Below, piece after piece: positions 44,316 to 53,617 of a stretch of DNA of 64,000 bases. The notes beneath the pieces were generated by a model. That model was given only the letters and a program-made list of their open reading frames with translations. It had not been told where the DNA came from and ran no database searches. The translations under genes and the position numbers were made by a program. Positions within the stretch are counted from its first letter, which is position 1. Each line of letters starts with the position of its first letter. The stretch comes from Gillisella vitis (GTDB taxonomy: Bacteria; Pseudomonadota; Alphaproteobacteria; Rhizobiales; Rhizobiaceae): positions 62,001-126,000 of the forward strand of contig WPHV01000014.1 of NCBI GenBank assembly GCA_009744235.1, given 5' to 3'.

Positions 44316-44944
44316 TTGAAACGCTCCGCTGGGAGCCGGACCAGGGCTTTGTCAGGCTCGACCAGCACTTGCGCAGGCTCTCGCGCTCTGCCGATGCGCT
44401 GGGTTTTCGCCAGCCGATCAAGCCCGAAGCGGCATTAAAAGAAGTGGTGAGTGGCGATAGCCCGCTTCGAGTGCGGCTCGCCATGAACTTTCGCGGCAAG
44501 CTGGAAGCAGCGGCAGTTCCCTTCGATTCCATCGGCGAAAACACCATCTGGCGTCTTCGTATTGCGCAAAAGACCCGGCTGAATTCAGAGGACACGCTCT
44601 ATCGCCACAAGACCTCGCGGCGTGATCCCTATGAGGCTGCCCGCGCCGAGTTTTCTACCGAGGAAGCAGACGAGGTTCTGCTGCTGAACGAGCGTGGTGA
44701 AATCTGTGAGGGAACGTTCACCAGTGTCTTCGTGCAGGGACTGGATGGCATGCTGATCACCCCGCCGCTGACCAGCGGGCTCATTCCTGGCATCCTGCGC
44801 GCCGAACTGATCCGGGACCGCAAGGCCCGCGCCGATCTGCTGAAACCGGAAAGCCTGAATGGACGAGCGTTCTTCGTCGGCAACAGCCTGCGTGGCCTGA
44901 TCCGCGCCGACCTGGTAGAAGAACAGCACAAGGCTGTCGCTTAA
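44300..44944 (+). CDS. pabC: Class IV aminotransferase, likely aminodeoxychorismate lyase
   Basis: 214 residues, PLP-dependent fold type IV. The PLP lysine lies in LYRHKTSRRDPYEAA, with ERGEICEGTFTSVFV providing the conserved glutamate and threonine, and PPLTSGLIPGILRAEL the cofactor-phosphate segment. At 214 residues it is shorter than E. coli PabC (269), but complete by motif. Its position directly overlapping pabB supports the step from aminodeoxychorismate to 4-aminobenzoate plus pyruvate. No terminator follows; the DNA turns sharply AT-rich after 45010. Confidence 0.9.
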   Translation: MDFTLIETLRWEPDQGFVRLDQHLRRLSRSADALGFRQPIKPEAALKEVVSGDSPLRVRLAMNFRGKLEAAAVPFDSIGENTIWRLRIAQKTRLNSEDTLYRHKTSRRDPYEAARAEFSTEEADEVLLLNERGEICEGTFTSVFVQGLDGMLITPPLTSGLIPGILRAELIRDRKARADLLKPESLNGRAFFVGNSLRGLIRADLVEEQHKAVA

Positions 44945-45177
44945 TCCTCATAAACTAAAAAAACAACAGCAACAACATGATCGACCGCCTCATCGAATGG
45001 ATGATCCTGGTGGTTTTTACGATTTTAATTTTATAATCTAAAATTGAATTGTAAATTTTAGATTGAAAATCAATTTATAATTATTGCAAATATCATGAGT
45101 AAAATTTCTTAAATTGTCATATTAAGAGAATTGATAGATAAAAATACGTATTGATTATTTTAAATAGGTAAATCAAT

Positions 45178-46413
45178 ATGAAAAATAATATTTATTACGA
45201 GAAAATAGGAAATTTAATATGTACTATATTAGCTTCAATATTTATTATTGGAGTTAGCGCTAACAGTTCTTTTGCCCATATAAAGTGGTTTCAATCCTTT
45301 AATATTCAAGAGCAACCTATATCACCTGGCCAATTCATGGAGACACCAACATGGTTGCTTGGCCTCGCCCTGAGCCTGCCTGCGCTTTGGGCCTGTGTAG
45401 CGCTTGACGCGGCAGGAAAAAACTCCCGGCTTGGCTGGGTTCTGTCTTTGATACGGCAACCCTTTGGCTTCAAGGCCGACGACCTGATCCGTCTCACCGT
45501 TGCGTTTTGGCTGTCCTGGGTCTGGATGCTGCCGGAGCCGATCTGGTTGACGCCCGAGCTCAAGACCCCGGATCCCAGCATACAGTGGATACAGCTCGGA
45601 TTGGCTGCACTTTGCCTCTCGCGCAGGGGTGCCGGTCTGACCGGGCTTGGCCTGATTGGCCTATGGGTTGGCGCGGCGCGGCAATATGGGACCTATCACC
45701 TGCTGGATTACCCTCTCTTTCTGGGATTTGCCGTCTGCCTGATCTGCATCAGCCTTGACAGGTTTCGGGTTCGGACTCTGGCGAGCTTCACCGCCCACCG
45801 GATCGGCCTTCTCGGCGCAACAATGTCCTGGACGCTGATGTGGGCCTCTATGGAAAAATGGGCTTTCGCGGATTGGTCGCTGACGCTGCTGTGCGCGCGG
45901 CCCTATTTGACGATGGGGTTGACGCCAGAAGTCTTTCTCAGCCTCTCCGGCTGGTTTGAATTTGGTGCCGCCGCCATGCTGCTGTTGGGCGGCCCCGTTG
46001 CCAGCCGGCTATCGGCCTTTGCACTGCTGATGATCTTCGGCTCCGCCGTGCTGGAATTCGGCCGGGTGGATCTGGTTGGACATTTTCCAATCATCGCGGT
46101 TCTGGCCATCACCATCTGGAAAGGCAATGGCCAGGTCGGGGCCACGGTCAATCTCACCCATAAACCTGCCCTGAACCGAGCGTTGCTTCTGCCTCTTATC
46201 TATCTCGCCGCGCTGTTCGTCACCGGCATCGCTTATATCGGCGGCTGGAATTTCGCCTATGGCGATGGCACCACGCGAGGCCTTTCCAGTGATTACGATC
46301 TGGCCAGCTTGCTGCTCCTCTGGCTGGTAGCAGCGCTGATCCTCACCATCACCTTTATCTTCGCCGTCGTGCTGGGCCGGCGAGAACGCAAGCGCGCGGC
46401 GTCAGCCACCTGA
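45178..46413 (+). CDS. Polytopic membrane protein, DoxX-like, with an AT-rich head
   Basis: 411 residues with about ten hydrophobic helices. A signal-like N-terminus ends SSFAHIKWFQSF; proteins with an A-H-(I/V)-K-W-F start followed by DoxX-like helices exist in proteobacteria, but I cannot name the function. No soluble domain or catalytic motif is seen. The first about 50 codons are AT-rich, with codons such as AAT, ATA and TTT, while the rest has normal high GC, so the 5' part and its 230-base upstream region look foreign. AATAGG precedes the ATG. An ATG at codon 54 could be the original start. Confidence 0.7.
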   Translation: MKNNIYYEKIGNLICTILASIFIIGVSANSSFAHIKWFQSFNIQEQPISPGQFMETPTWLLGLALSLPALWACVALDAAGKNSRLGWVLSLIRQPFGFKADDLIRLTVAFWLSWVWMLPEPIWLTPELKTPDPSIQWIQLGLAALCLSRRGAGLTGLGLIGLWVGAARQYGTYHLLDYPLFLGFAVCLICISLDRFRVRTLASFTAHRIGLLGATMSWTLMWASMEKWAFADWSLTLLCARPYLTMGLTPEVFLSLSGWFEFGAAAMLLLGGPVASRLSAFALLMIFGSAVLEFGRVDLVGHFPIIAVLAITIWKGNGQVGATVNLTHKPALNRALLLPLIYLAALFVTGIAYIGGWNFAYGDGTTRGLSSDYDLASLLLLWLVAALILTITFIFAVVLGRRERKRAASAT

Positions 46414-46579
46414 TCGAATAGCTTCGGGCAAGTCACCATTGCCCGGAGGCAATCTCTCGAAACGCCGTCTTTATTCTGTCGCTGAATTATGCTCTAGGAA
46501 GAGAAAGAACCCGGCCGTAGCAAGACCGCGTTCGTGAACAATACGCCTATGGCAAAACGGCCTTCCAAGGAGAGACTTT

Positions 46580-48022
46580 ATGACCACCCAGACCTATCCG
46601 GTTTACGGCGAGATCACCGGCCCGATCGTGATGATCGGCTTCGGCTCGATCGGCCGTGGCACCCTGCCGCTGATCGAACGCCATTTCAAGTTCGACAAGA
46701 GCCGGATGGTGGTCATCGACCCGCGCAATGACGAGGCAGAATTGCTGGCCAAGCATGGCATCAAGCACATCCAGGCGCATGTGACGAAGGAAAACTACAA
46801 GGACCTGCTGAAGCCGCTGCTGACCGAAGGCGAAGGCCAGGGCTTTTGCGTCAACCTGTCGGTCGATACCGGCTCGCTCGACCTGATGAAGCTGTGCCGC
46901 AAGCTCGACGTGCTCTATATCGATACCGTTGTCGAGCCTTGGCTGGGCTTCTATTTCGACAAGAACATGAAGAACTCTGAGCGCACTAACTACGCGCTGC
47001 GCGAAACCGTTCGCCAGGAAAAGAAAAAGAACCCAGGCGGCACCACCGCCGTTTCCACCTGCGGCGCCAATCCGGGCATGGTCTCCTGGTTCGTCAAGCA
47101 GGCGCTGGTCAATATCGCCAACGAGATCGGCCTGAAATTCGAAGAGCCCTCGGTCGATGACCGCGAAGGCTGGGCCAAGCTGATGAAGAAGGTCGGCGTC
47201 AAGGGCATTCACATTGCCGAGCGCGACACCCAGCTCGCCAAGACACCGAAGCCGCTCAACGTGTTCTGGAACACCTGGTCGGTCGAAGGCTTTATTTCCG
47301 AAGGCTTGCAGCCAGCCGAACTTGGCTGGGGTACCCATGAAAACTGGATGCCGAAAAATGCCAAGAAGCACAAGAAGGGCTGCCAGGCGGCGATCTATCT
47401 GGAGCAGCCGGGCGCCAATACCCGCGTGCGCACCTGGTGCCCGACGCCCGGCCCGCAATACGGCTTCCTCGTTACCCACAACGAGTCGATCTCGATTGCC
47501 GATTACTTCACCGTCGAGAAGGATGGCGAAGTCGCCTATCGCCCAACCTGCCATTACGCCTATCATCCGGCCAATGACGCAGTTCTGTCGCTGCATGAAA
47601 TGTTCGGCAATGGCGGCACCGCCCAGCCGGTTCTGCATGTTCTCGACGAAAACGAGCTGGTTGACGGCATCGATGAGTTGGGCGTGCTGCTCTATGGCCA
47701 CGAAAAGAACGCCTACTGGTATGGTTCGCGCCTGTCGCTGGAAGAAACCCGCCGCATCGCCCCTTACCAGAATGCCACTGGCTTGCAGGTAACCTCCGCC
47801 GTTCTGGCTGGCATGGTCTGGGCCATCGAGAACCCGAAGGCTGGGATCGTTGAGGCCGACGAAGTCGATTACAAGCGCTGCCTGGAAGTGCAGTCGCCCT
47901 ATCTCGGCCCGGTCGAAGGCCATTACACCGACTGGACCCCGCTCGACGGTCGTCCCGGCCTGTTCCCGGAAGAACTCGACACCAAGGACGCCTGGCAGTT
48001 CAAGAACATCCTGGTACGCTAA
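46580..48022 (+). CDS. hss: Homospermidine synthase
   Basis: 480-residue NAD-dependent enzyme that makes sym-homospermidine from putrescine (or putrescine plus spermidine), a main polyamine in rhizobia. The nucleotide-binding motif MIGFGSIGRGTLPLI is at the N-terminus, with VVIDPRNDEAELL following; STCGANPGMVSWF and the closing DTKDAWQFKNILV are typical. CAAGGAGAG lies six bases before the ATG. In other rhizobia a decarboxylase for polyamine synthesis is a frequent neighbour; none is seen here, so it is monocistronic. Confidence 0.96.
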   Translation: MTTQTYPVYGEITGPIVMIGFGSIGRGTLPLIERHFKFDKSRMVVIDPRNDEAELLAKHGIKHIQAHVTKENYKDLLKPLLTEGEGQGFCVNLSVDTGSLDLMKLCRKLDVLYIDTVVEPWLGFYFDKNMKNSERTNYALRETVRQEKKKNPGGTTAVSTCGANPGMVSWFVKQALVNIANEIGLKFEEPSVDDREGWAKLMKKVGVKGIHIAERDTQLAKTPKPLNVFWNTWSVEGFISEGLQPAELGWGTHENWMPKNAKKHKKGCQAAIYLEQPGANTRVRTWCPTPGPQYGFLVTHNESISIADYFTVEKDGEVAYRPTCHYAYHPANDAVLSLHEMFGNGGTAQPVLHVLDENELVDGIDELGVLLYGHEKNAYWYGSRLSLEETRRIAPYQNATGLQVTSAVLAGMVWAIENPKAGIVEADEVDYKRCLEVQSPYLGPVEGHYTDWTPLDGRPGLFPEELDTKDAWQFKNILVR

Positions 48023-48393
48023 CTGCAGCAGAACGGCGGATGGCAATATCCATCTGCCGATTTGAAACACCAGACTGAAGTAATGGTGCCGCGCATCGAA
48101 AGACCGCGCGGCCCCAAGCCGACATCAAGACTGCCATGGCACGCCTTTCATGCTCCTGTGGAACATCAATACCAGGATTGTGTTCAAGTGGCCGGGAAGA
48201 GGTTGAAAGCCTTGCTTTCGTTCGATCTTCGCGGCATGGTCGCCAGTATGGAACCTGATCGGCCCTGGCGGTATTTCAGGATATCGGTTGTTACCAACCG
48301 GGAATATGAAGCGTAAAGGACCTCTCTGGCCGAGGCGGCCGAAAGAGGCCAGAGACATAGGCGGCCATAATGTCCTGCCGGATGGAGAGTGTC
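48023..48393. other. Intergenic region between hss and omp10
   Basis: About 370 bases. Just past hss is an imperfect hairpin GGCGGATGG / CCATCTGCC (48035-48060) with a weak U-tract, a possible terminator. An 84-codon frame from a TTG at 48062 is not supported. The omp10 promoter should lie in the second half. Confidence 0.4.
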
Positions 48394-48762
48394 ATGAAGG
48401 TCAAAAGCATCGCAATTCTGCTCGTCGCGGCCTTTGCCGTGTCATCCTGCGTGGGCACGCCGCCGCCGCGCCAGGTCGCGTATAATGCGCCGCAGCCGCA
48501 GGGCGTCGATGGCGCCTGGGTCGATCCGAACGGCATCGTTTCCACCTTCCAGGGCGGCACCTTTGCCACCCGCTCCAGCGACACAAACGCGCTTCTGGCC
48601 TCCGGCACCTATACCAATAGCTCGCCGACGCTGGTGGAGATCAACATGACCTCATTGGTGCGCAAGACCCAGTCGCGTGTCAATTGCGCGCTGGTTTCGC
48701 CAGAACAGCTGAACTGCACCACGGATGCTGGCTCGAATTTCTCGCTACGCCGCAAAATCTGA
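48394..48762 (+). CDS. omp10: Omp10-like outer-membrane lipoprotein
   Basis: 122 residues. A short signal peptide (MKVKSIAILLVAAFA) ends at the lipobox VSSC, with the lipidated cysteine at about residue 19. The mature part follows the Brucella Omp10 pattern closely, as I recall that sequence: GAWVDPNGIVSTFQGG, TRSSDTN, LVEINMTSLVRKTQS, VNCALVSPEQLNCT and NFSLRRK. It is a small beta-rich lipoprotein of the outer membrane with no known enzyme role. GGAGAG six bases upstream of the ATG at 48394 fixes the start. A strong terminator follows. Confidence 0.9.
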   Translation: MKVKSIAILLVAAFAVSSCVGTPPPRQVAYNAPQPQGVDGAWVDPNGIVSTFQGGTFATRSSDTNALLASGTYTNSSPTLVEINMTSLVRKTQSRVNCALVSPEQLNCTTDAGSNFSLRRKI

Positions 48763-48787
48763 CGCTTCAACGCATCCACGCTTGGCA

Positions 48788-48813
48788 AAGCCGGTCCATG
48801 GGGCCGGCTTTTT
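48788..48813 (+). terminator. Intrinsic terminator of omp10
   Basis: Stem AAGCCGG / CCGGCTT (48788-48794 with 48804-48810) followed by TTT, 25 bases past the stop. Confidence 0.82.
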
Positions 48814-48945
48814 GCTGTTCTGGCGTATTTTCGCTTGCGATAAACCAAGCACGATGGAAACATGCAACCTTCCGCAAAAGCCCGATAAGAACGTCATAAA
48901 AGAGGGGTAACCAGAGCGGGTGTTCCATGAAATCAGGAGTTACGG

Positions 48946-50877
48946 ATGTTAAAAAGATTTAAATTTGGCCTATTGAGCGCCTCGGTGCTCATCCTGTCGT
49001 CGGGGGCGGCCTTTGCCGATTTCGAACTGAACATCCTGCATATCAACGATTTTCACTCCCGGATCGAGTCGATCAACAAATATGATTCGACCTGCTCGGC
49101 AGATGAGGAAAGCAAGAACCAGTGCTTCGGTGGCGCCGCTCGCCTGAAGACCGCGTTCGACCAGACCCGCGCGGCACTAGCTGGCAAGAATGTCCTGTCG
49201 CTGAATGCCGGCGACAATTTCCAGGGATCGCTGTTTTACACCACATACAAGGGCACCGCTGAACTGGATGTGATGAACATCCTGAAGTTCGATGCCATGA
49301 CGCTTGGCAATCACGAATTCGACGATGGTGAGACGGCCATCGGTCCCTTCCTTGACAAGGTGCAGTTTCCGGTCGTGGTCGCCAATCTGGAAGTCAATGC
49401 CGAATCGAAGTTGAAGGACAAGTTCAAGCCCTCCACAATCCTGGAAATCGGCGGCCAGAAGATTGGCATTGTCGGCGCCGTTACCCCTGAGACAGTCGAA
49501 CTCGCCTCGCCGGGACCGAATGTGAAATTCACCGATGATGTTGCTGCCATCACCGCAGAAGTGAAGAAACTCAAGGCCGAAGGCGTCAACAAGATCATCG
49601 CTCTCACCCATGTCGGCTATCATCGTGACATGGAAATCGCCAAGATCCCTGACGTCGACGTCGTGGTCGGTGGCCATTCCCACACGCTGTTATCAAACAG
49701 TGATCCGAAGGCCGAAGGCCCCTACCCAACGCTGGTCGACAATCCCGGCGGCTACAAGGTGCCGGTCGTAACAGCGGCCTCCTACAGCAAATATCTCGGC
49801 GATCTCACTGTTGTTTTCGACGATAACGGTGTGGTGAAAAGCGCCAAGGGCGACCCGATCCTGATCGACTCGAAATTCAAGCCTGATGAAGCGATGACCG
49901 CCAAGGTCAAGGAACTGGCCGGTCCGATCCAGGAATTGCGCCAGAAGGAAATCGGTGAAAGCGCCGGACCTATCGATGGCGCCTCCACCTCCTGCCGCGC
50001 CAAGGAATGCCCCATGGGCAACCTGGTGGCCGAGGCCATGCTGGATCATACCCGCAGCCAGGGCATCAGCATCGCCATCCAGAACGGCGGCGGCCTGCGC
50101 GCCTCGATCGGCGGCGGCAAGGTCAATATGGGTTCCGTCATCACGGTCCTGCCCTTCCAGAACACGCTTGCGACCTTCCAGCTCAAGGGCTCCGACGTGA
50201 TTGCGGCGCTTGAAAACGGCGTGAGCCAGGTGGACGACGGCGCGGGCCGGTTCTCACAGGTTGCCGGTCTGAAATACAGCTTCGACCGTTCCAAGCCGGT
50301 CGGCAGCCGGATCGTTGACGTGCAGGTCAAGGACGGCGACGGCTTCGTGCCGCTCGATACCAGCAAGCTCTACGGTGTCGTCACCAATAATTACATGCGC
50401 ACCGGCGGCGACGGCTACAAGATCTTTGCGACAGCCGGGCAGAACGCCTATGATTACGGCCCGGATCTCGCCGATGTGACAGCTGACTTCCTGGCCAAGA
50501 ATTCGCCTTACAAGCCATTTACCGATGGCCGCGTCAGCGAAGTCACGCCAGCTGGCTATGTCGCACCTGCTGCCCAGCCGAAGACGGCGACGGCGGCCCA
50601 AGCCACGGCACCGGCTCCTGCCCCAACAGCGCCTGCCGCACCTGCTCCGGCAACCCCTGCCCCCGCCGCTCCGGCTCCCGTAACTCCAGCCGTTTCCGCA
50701 CCGCCTGCCGCCGCTCAGCCGACCCAATATACCGTGGTTAAGGGCGACAGCCTGTGGAAAATCGCCGAAACCACCTATGGCAATGGCGAGGACTGGAAGA
50801 AGATTTCCGGTGCAAACAAGCTGCGCCATCCCGACCATATCGAGATCGGTGAAGTTCTGACCGTTCCGGCAAAGTAA
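48946..50877 (+). CDS. Exported 5'-nucleotidase/metallophosphatase with C-terminal LysM
   Basis: 643 residues. A signal peptide (1-24) leads to a calcineurin-like metallophosphatase with ILHINDFHSR, LNAGDNFQGSL, TLGNHEFDDG and VVGGHSHTLL, then a 5'-nucleotidase C-terminal domain with NGGGLRASI and NNYMRTGGDGY that binds the nucleotide base. An alanine/proline-rich linker (about 550-590) joins it to a LysM module (about 593-643, YTVVKGDSLWKIAETTYG) that should hold the enzyme to peptidoglycan. It would release nucleosides and phosphate from periplasmic nucleotides. CAGGAG lies upstream of the ATG. It is followed by a terminator. Confidence 0.93.
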   Translation: MLKRFKFGLLSASVLILSSGAAFADFELNILHINDFHSRIESINKYDSTCSADEESKNQCFGGAARLKTAFDQTRAALAGKNVLSLNAGDNFQGSLFYTTYKGTAELDVMNILKFDAMTLGNHEFDDGETAIGPFLDKVQFPVVVANLEVNAESKLKDKFKPSTILEIGGQKIGIVGAVTPETVELASPGPNVKFTDDVAAITAEVKKLKAEGVNKIIALTHVGYHRDMEIAKIPDVDVVVGGHSHTLLSNSDPKAEGPYPTLVDNPGGYKVPVVTAASYSKYLGDLTVVFDDNGVVKSAKGDPILIDSKFKPDEAMTAKVKELAGPIQELRQKEIGESAGPIDGASTSCRAKECPMGNLVAEAMLDHTRSQGISIAIQNGGGLRASIGGGKVNMGSVITVLPFQNTLATFQLKGSDVIAALENGVSQVDDGAGRFSQVAGLKYSFDRSKPVGSRIVDVQVKDGDGFVPLDTSKLYGVVTNNYMRTGGDGYKIFATAGQNAYDYGPDLADVTADFLAKNSPYKPFTDGRVSEVTPAGYVAPAAQPKTATAAQATAPAPAPTAPAAPAPATPAPAAPAPVTPAVSAPPAAAQPTQYTVVKGDSLWKIAETTYGNGEDWKKISGANKLRHPDHIEIGEVLTVPAK

Positions 50878-50924
50878 CTTTCAGTTGCGGGAGACCCCAA
50901 CCTCCCGCATGCGACAAAAGGTCC

Positions 50925-50949
50925 GGCCCGGAGCGATCCGGGCCATTTT
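50925..50949 (+). terminator. Intrinsic terminator of the 5'-nucleotidase gene
   Basis: GGCCCGGA / TCCGGGCC (50925-50932 with 50937-50944), 4-base loop, followed by ATTTTTC. Confidence 0.88.
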
Positions 50950-51025
50950 TCATTCTGGACAGTGATCTCATCTCGGTCCAAAAGCGTAACAGCAGCATCA
51001 AATTCTTGACCAAGGTAGTCCAAAT

Positions 51026-52060
51026 ATGAGCGCGATCGTCAACCATCTTCCTGCCGAACATCCCAAGGTCAATTTCGGCAAGGTCGGCGTGCTGCTCGTC
51101 AATCTCGGCACGCCTGATGGCACCGATTACACCTCGATGCGCCGCTACCTGAAGGAATTCCTCAGCGACAAGCGGGTTATCGAATGGTCGCGGCTGTTCT
51201 GGTACCCGATCCTCTATGGCATCGTTCTGAACACCCGTCCGGGCAAGGTCGGCAAGGCCTATGCCGAGATCTGGAACAATGACCTGAACGAGAGCTATCT
51301 GCGGACCTATACCCGCAACCAGGCCGAGAAAATGGCCGTATCGCTCACCGATATGCCAAATGTCGTGGTGGATTGGGCGATGCGCTACGGCCAGCCATCG
51401 ATCAAATCGCGCATGGACGCGCTTCAAAAGGCCGGCTGCGAAAAAATTCTGCTGTTTCCGCTCTATCCACAATATGCCGCCGCCACCACCGCCACTGTCA
51501 ATGACGAAGCTTTCAAGGCATTGCTCAAGATGCGCTGGCAACCGGCACTGCGCACCGTGCCGCAATATAGCGACGATCCTGTCTATATTGATGCATTGGC
51601 CAATTCCATCGAATCCCATCTCGCCAGCCTCGACTGGGAACCGGAACTGGTACTGACCTCGTTCCACGGCATTCCGAAGTCCTATTTCATGAAGGGCGAT
51701 CCCTACCATTGCCAGTGCTACAAGACCGGACGCCTGCTGCGTGAGCGGTTGGGCTGGCCGAAGGAAAAGCTGATGGTCACCTTCCAGTCCCGCTTCGGGC
51801 CTGAGGAATGGCTACAGCCCTATACTGACAAGACCGTGGAAAAACTGGCAAAGGACGGTGTCAAGCGCATTGCCGTGATCAATCCAGGCTTCGTCTCCGA
51901 TTGTCTGGAAACGCTGGAGGAAATTGCCGGTGAAGCGGGCGAAATCTTCCACCACAATGGCGGTGAGAAATTCAGCCATATCCCCTGCCTGAACGACAGC
52001 CCGGACGGCATGCGCGTGCTGGAAAATGTCGTGCGCCGGGAGTTGCAGGGCTGGGTCTGA
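51026..52060 (+). CDS. hemH: Ferrochelatase
   Basis: 344 residues, inserting Fe2+ into protoporphyrin IX at the inner membrane as the last step of heme synthesis. Motifs: VLLVNLGTPDG at the N-terminus, LFPLYPQYAAATTAT, the catalytic histidine in TSFHGIPKSY, HCQCYKTGRLL and FQSRFGPEEWLQPYT, and the C-terminal NPGFVSDCLETLEE. AAGGTAG precedes the ATG. The gene has its own unit; its stop codon lies inside the inverted repeat that follows. Confidence 0.97.
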   Translation: MSAIVNHLPAEHPKVNFGKVGVLLVNLGTPDGTDYTSMRRYLKEFLSDKRVIEWSRLFWYPILYGIVLNTRPGKVGKAYAEIWNNDLNESYLRTYTRNQAEKMAVSLTDMPNVVVDWAMRYGQPSIKSRMDALQKAGCEKILLFPLYPQYAAATTATVNDEAFKALLKMRWQPALRTVPQYSDDPVYIDALANSIESHLASLDWEPELVLTSFHGIPKSYFMKGDPYHCQCYKTGRLLRERLGWPKEKLMVTFQSRFGPEEWLQPYTDKTVEKLAKDGVKRIAVINPGFVSDCLETLEEIAGEAGEIFHHNGGEKFSHIPCLNDSPDGMRVLENVVRRELQGWV

Positions 52061-52138
52061 TACGAAGTGTCATTGAAAATGACCTTCGTATTCCTTTTGC
52101 AAATATCTCATGCTCCTGATGCATTTGAGATATTTGCA
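52060..52138. repeat. Two inverted repeats just after hemH (GATACGAAG family)
   Basis: First hairpin 52060-52091: ATACGAA, GTCATT-GAA-AATGAC, TTCGTAT. Second hairpin: TGCAAATATCTCA (52098-52110) and TGAGATATTTGCA (52126-52138). The first has relatives at 28629-28690 and, in part, 8139-8162. Either could serve as the hemH 3' hairpin, but the second has no run of T. Confidence 0.6.
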
Positions 52139-52187
52139 TTGCCTGCAATGAAAGTATGACAGGGCAGCGTAAAACCTTAAGCCGGAA

Positions 52188-53279
52188 TCAAGCGATTTGC
52201 GGTACCGCTGGCCGGGTCAATCGGGCACCAAGATCTATCCCCGGCTTCTCAATGAAGCGGTAGGTGACCAGAGACAGCAGATATGTCACGACCACCGTGA
52301 AGACCAGAACTCCAGCCTGGAAGGCAGAGTTTGAGACGCCCAAGTCGGTCAATATGTCAATTGACACGTAGAGCGGGATCATGTGGACAAGATAGACCGA
52401 ATAGGAAATCTGCCCGAGATGGGTCGGCAGTGCCGACCCCAGCAGCCGCGCTGGCAGGTCGATAACGTGATTTGCGGATGCCGCTGCCGAGAGCAGGACG
52501 CCAGCCCAAATCATAAGCGGCAGCAATTGTGCAAGCCCTTCGCTGGCAACCACAACCGCGGCAACGCCCAGCGTTGCCAATAGCCATCCCCGCCATTCTT
52601 GCCTGCGGTCAAAGGCCATATAGCTGAATATACCGATGGCAAAGCGGTCAAGCTTATAGCCGATGAAACCACCCGGCAGCAGATCCGTCGCAAGGCTCAG
52701 CCCAAGGAAGACAGCAGCCCCCAATGGCCAGCGCTGCTTTTTTGCCAATGCCCACAGAAAGAAAGGCGCCAGCAAATAAAACTGCCATTCCATGGAAATG
52801 CTCCAGGCCTGGCCAACGATCGTAAAGGCGGCGTTATCCAGCACCTGGTCCGGCACCAGGCCCTGCAGCAGCGGAACATGGACGAGAAGCTGCTGACCAA
52901 GCGAATCCAGACTTTGTTGCGCCAGAGAGAGCCGATTGGCATTGGCGGGCGTATTGAAGGGAATGTCTTGCCAAGCCGACACCTGCACCTGCAACAGCAA
53001 TGTCGAAACAGCAAGAACAACCAGATATAACGGAAACAGCCGGAACCCACGACGCGCAATATAAAGTCCTAGCGGCTCAGCCTTGCGGTCGATCAGACGG
53101 GCGATCACGAAGCCGGACAGGATGATAAACACATCCACCGCCAAGACATTGCGGTCGACAATTGGCAAACCCCAGCCGAATGTCAAGGAAACATGCCCCA
53201 GCACCACCCACCATGCCATGATACCTCGCAGACCTTCAAGTGAAGTTATCCTATGGCTTTGACTGGGCTGCATTTTCAT
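52188..53279 (-). CDS. Acyltransferase 3 family membrane protein
   Basis: 363 residues, about ten transmembrane helices. It starts with the family pattern ITSLEGLRGIMAWWVVLGHV (active-site histidine in the first helix), followed by DVFIILSGFVIARLI and YIARRGFRLFPLY, and ends with ISYSVYLVHMIPLY and FIEKPGIDLGARL. Enzymes of this family O-acetylate or succinylate surface polysaccharides, lipid A sugars or Nod factors; which one here is unknown. Two ATGs (53279 and 53273) are possible; GTGAGAA lies just before the first. Isolated gene, with AT-rich upstream DNA. Confidence 0.9.
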   Translation of the reverse strand: MKMQPSQSHRITSLEGLRGIMAWWVVLGHVSLTFGWGLPIVDRNVLAVDVFIILSGFVIARLIDRKAEPLGLYIARRGFRLFPLYLVVLAVSTLLLQVQVSAWQDIPFNTPANANRLSLAQQSLDSLGQQLLVHVPLLQGLVPDQVLDNAAFTIVGQAWSISMEWQFYLLAPFFLWALAKKQRWPLGAAVFLGLSLATDLLPGGFIGYKLDRFAIGIFSYMAFDRRQEWRGWLLATLGVAAVVVASEGLAQLLPLMIWAGVLLSAAASANHVIDLPARLLGSALPTHLGQISYSVYLVHMIPLYVSIDILTDLGVSNSAFQAGVLVFTVVVTYLLSLVTYRFIEKPGIDLGARLTRPAVPQIA

Positions 53280-53617
53280 ATTCTCACGACATGTTTCGGG
53301 AAAACCAGTTCCCGTTCCCCTTCAGCATCCTGCGTTTTAGCCACCGTGGGATACTGACTCCGCTTAAAATTTCTATTGCATACTTCAAATATACAGATTG
53401 TTTTTAAAATGCCGTTCTTGATGAGTCCATATTGAAATGAGCTTCTCCGCCCTTGCCTACCGCACTGTTCATTCATGGTGAACTTGATTGTAAAATCAAG
53501 AATCTACAATCTAAGAATTGTGTAATCCACAGGTGCAAATCAAAGCAATAATTAATTGTTCCACCCTACATTGGGCCTATCGAAGGAGATTGCCGCGGCT
53601 CAGCGGAGGGGGAATCT
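53280..53617. other. Intergenic region between divergent acyltransferase and chemoreceptor genes
   Basis: About 340 bases, partly AT-rich, holding both promoters. A minor hairpin CTTGATT / AATCAAG lies at 53483-53500. No reading frame is supported. Confidence 0.4.

Noticed and set aside
46547..48070. A 507-codon minus-strand open frame
   Set aside because: It is antisense to homospermidine synthase and has no recognisable motif.
48062..48316. An 84-codon frame downstream of hss
   Set aside because: It starts with TTG, has no Shine-Dalgarno and no hydrophobic or domain pattern.
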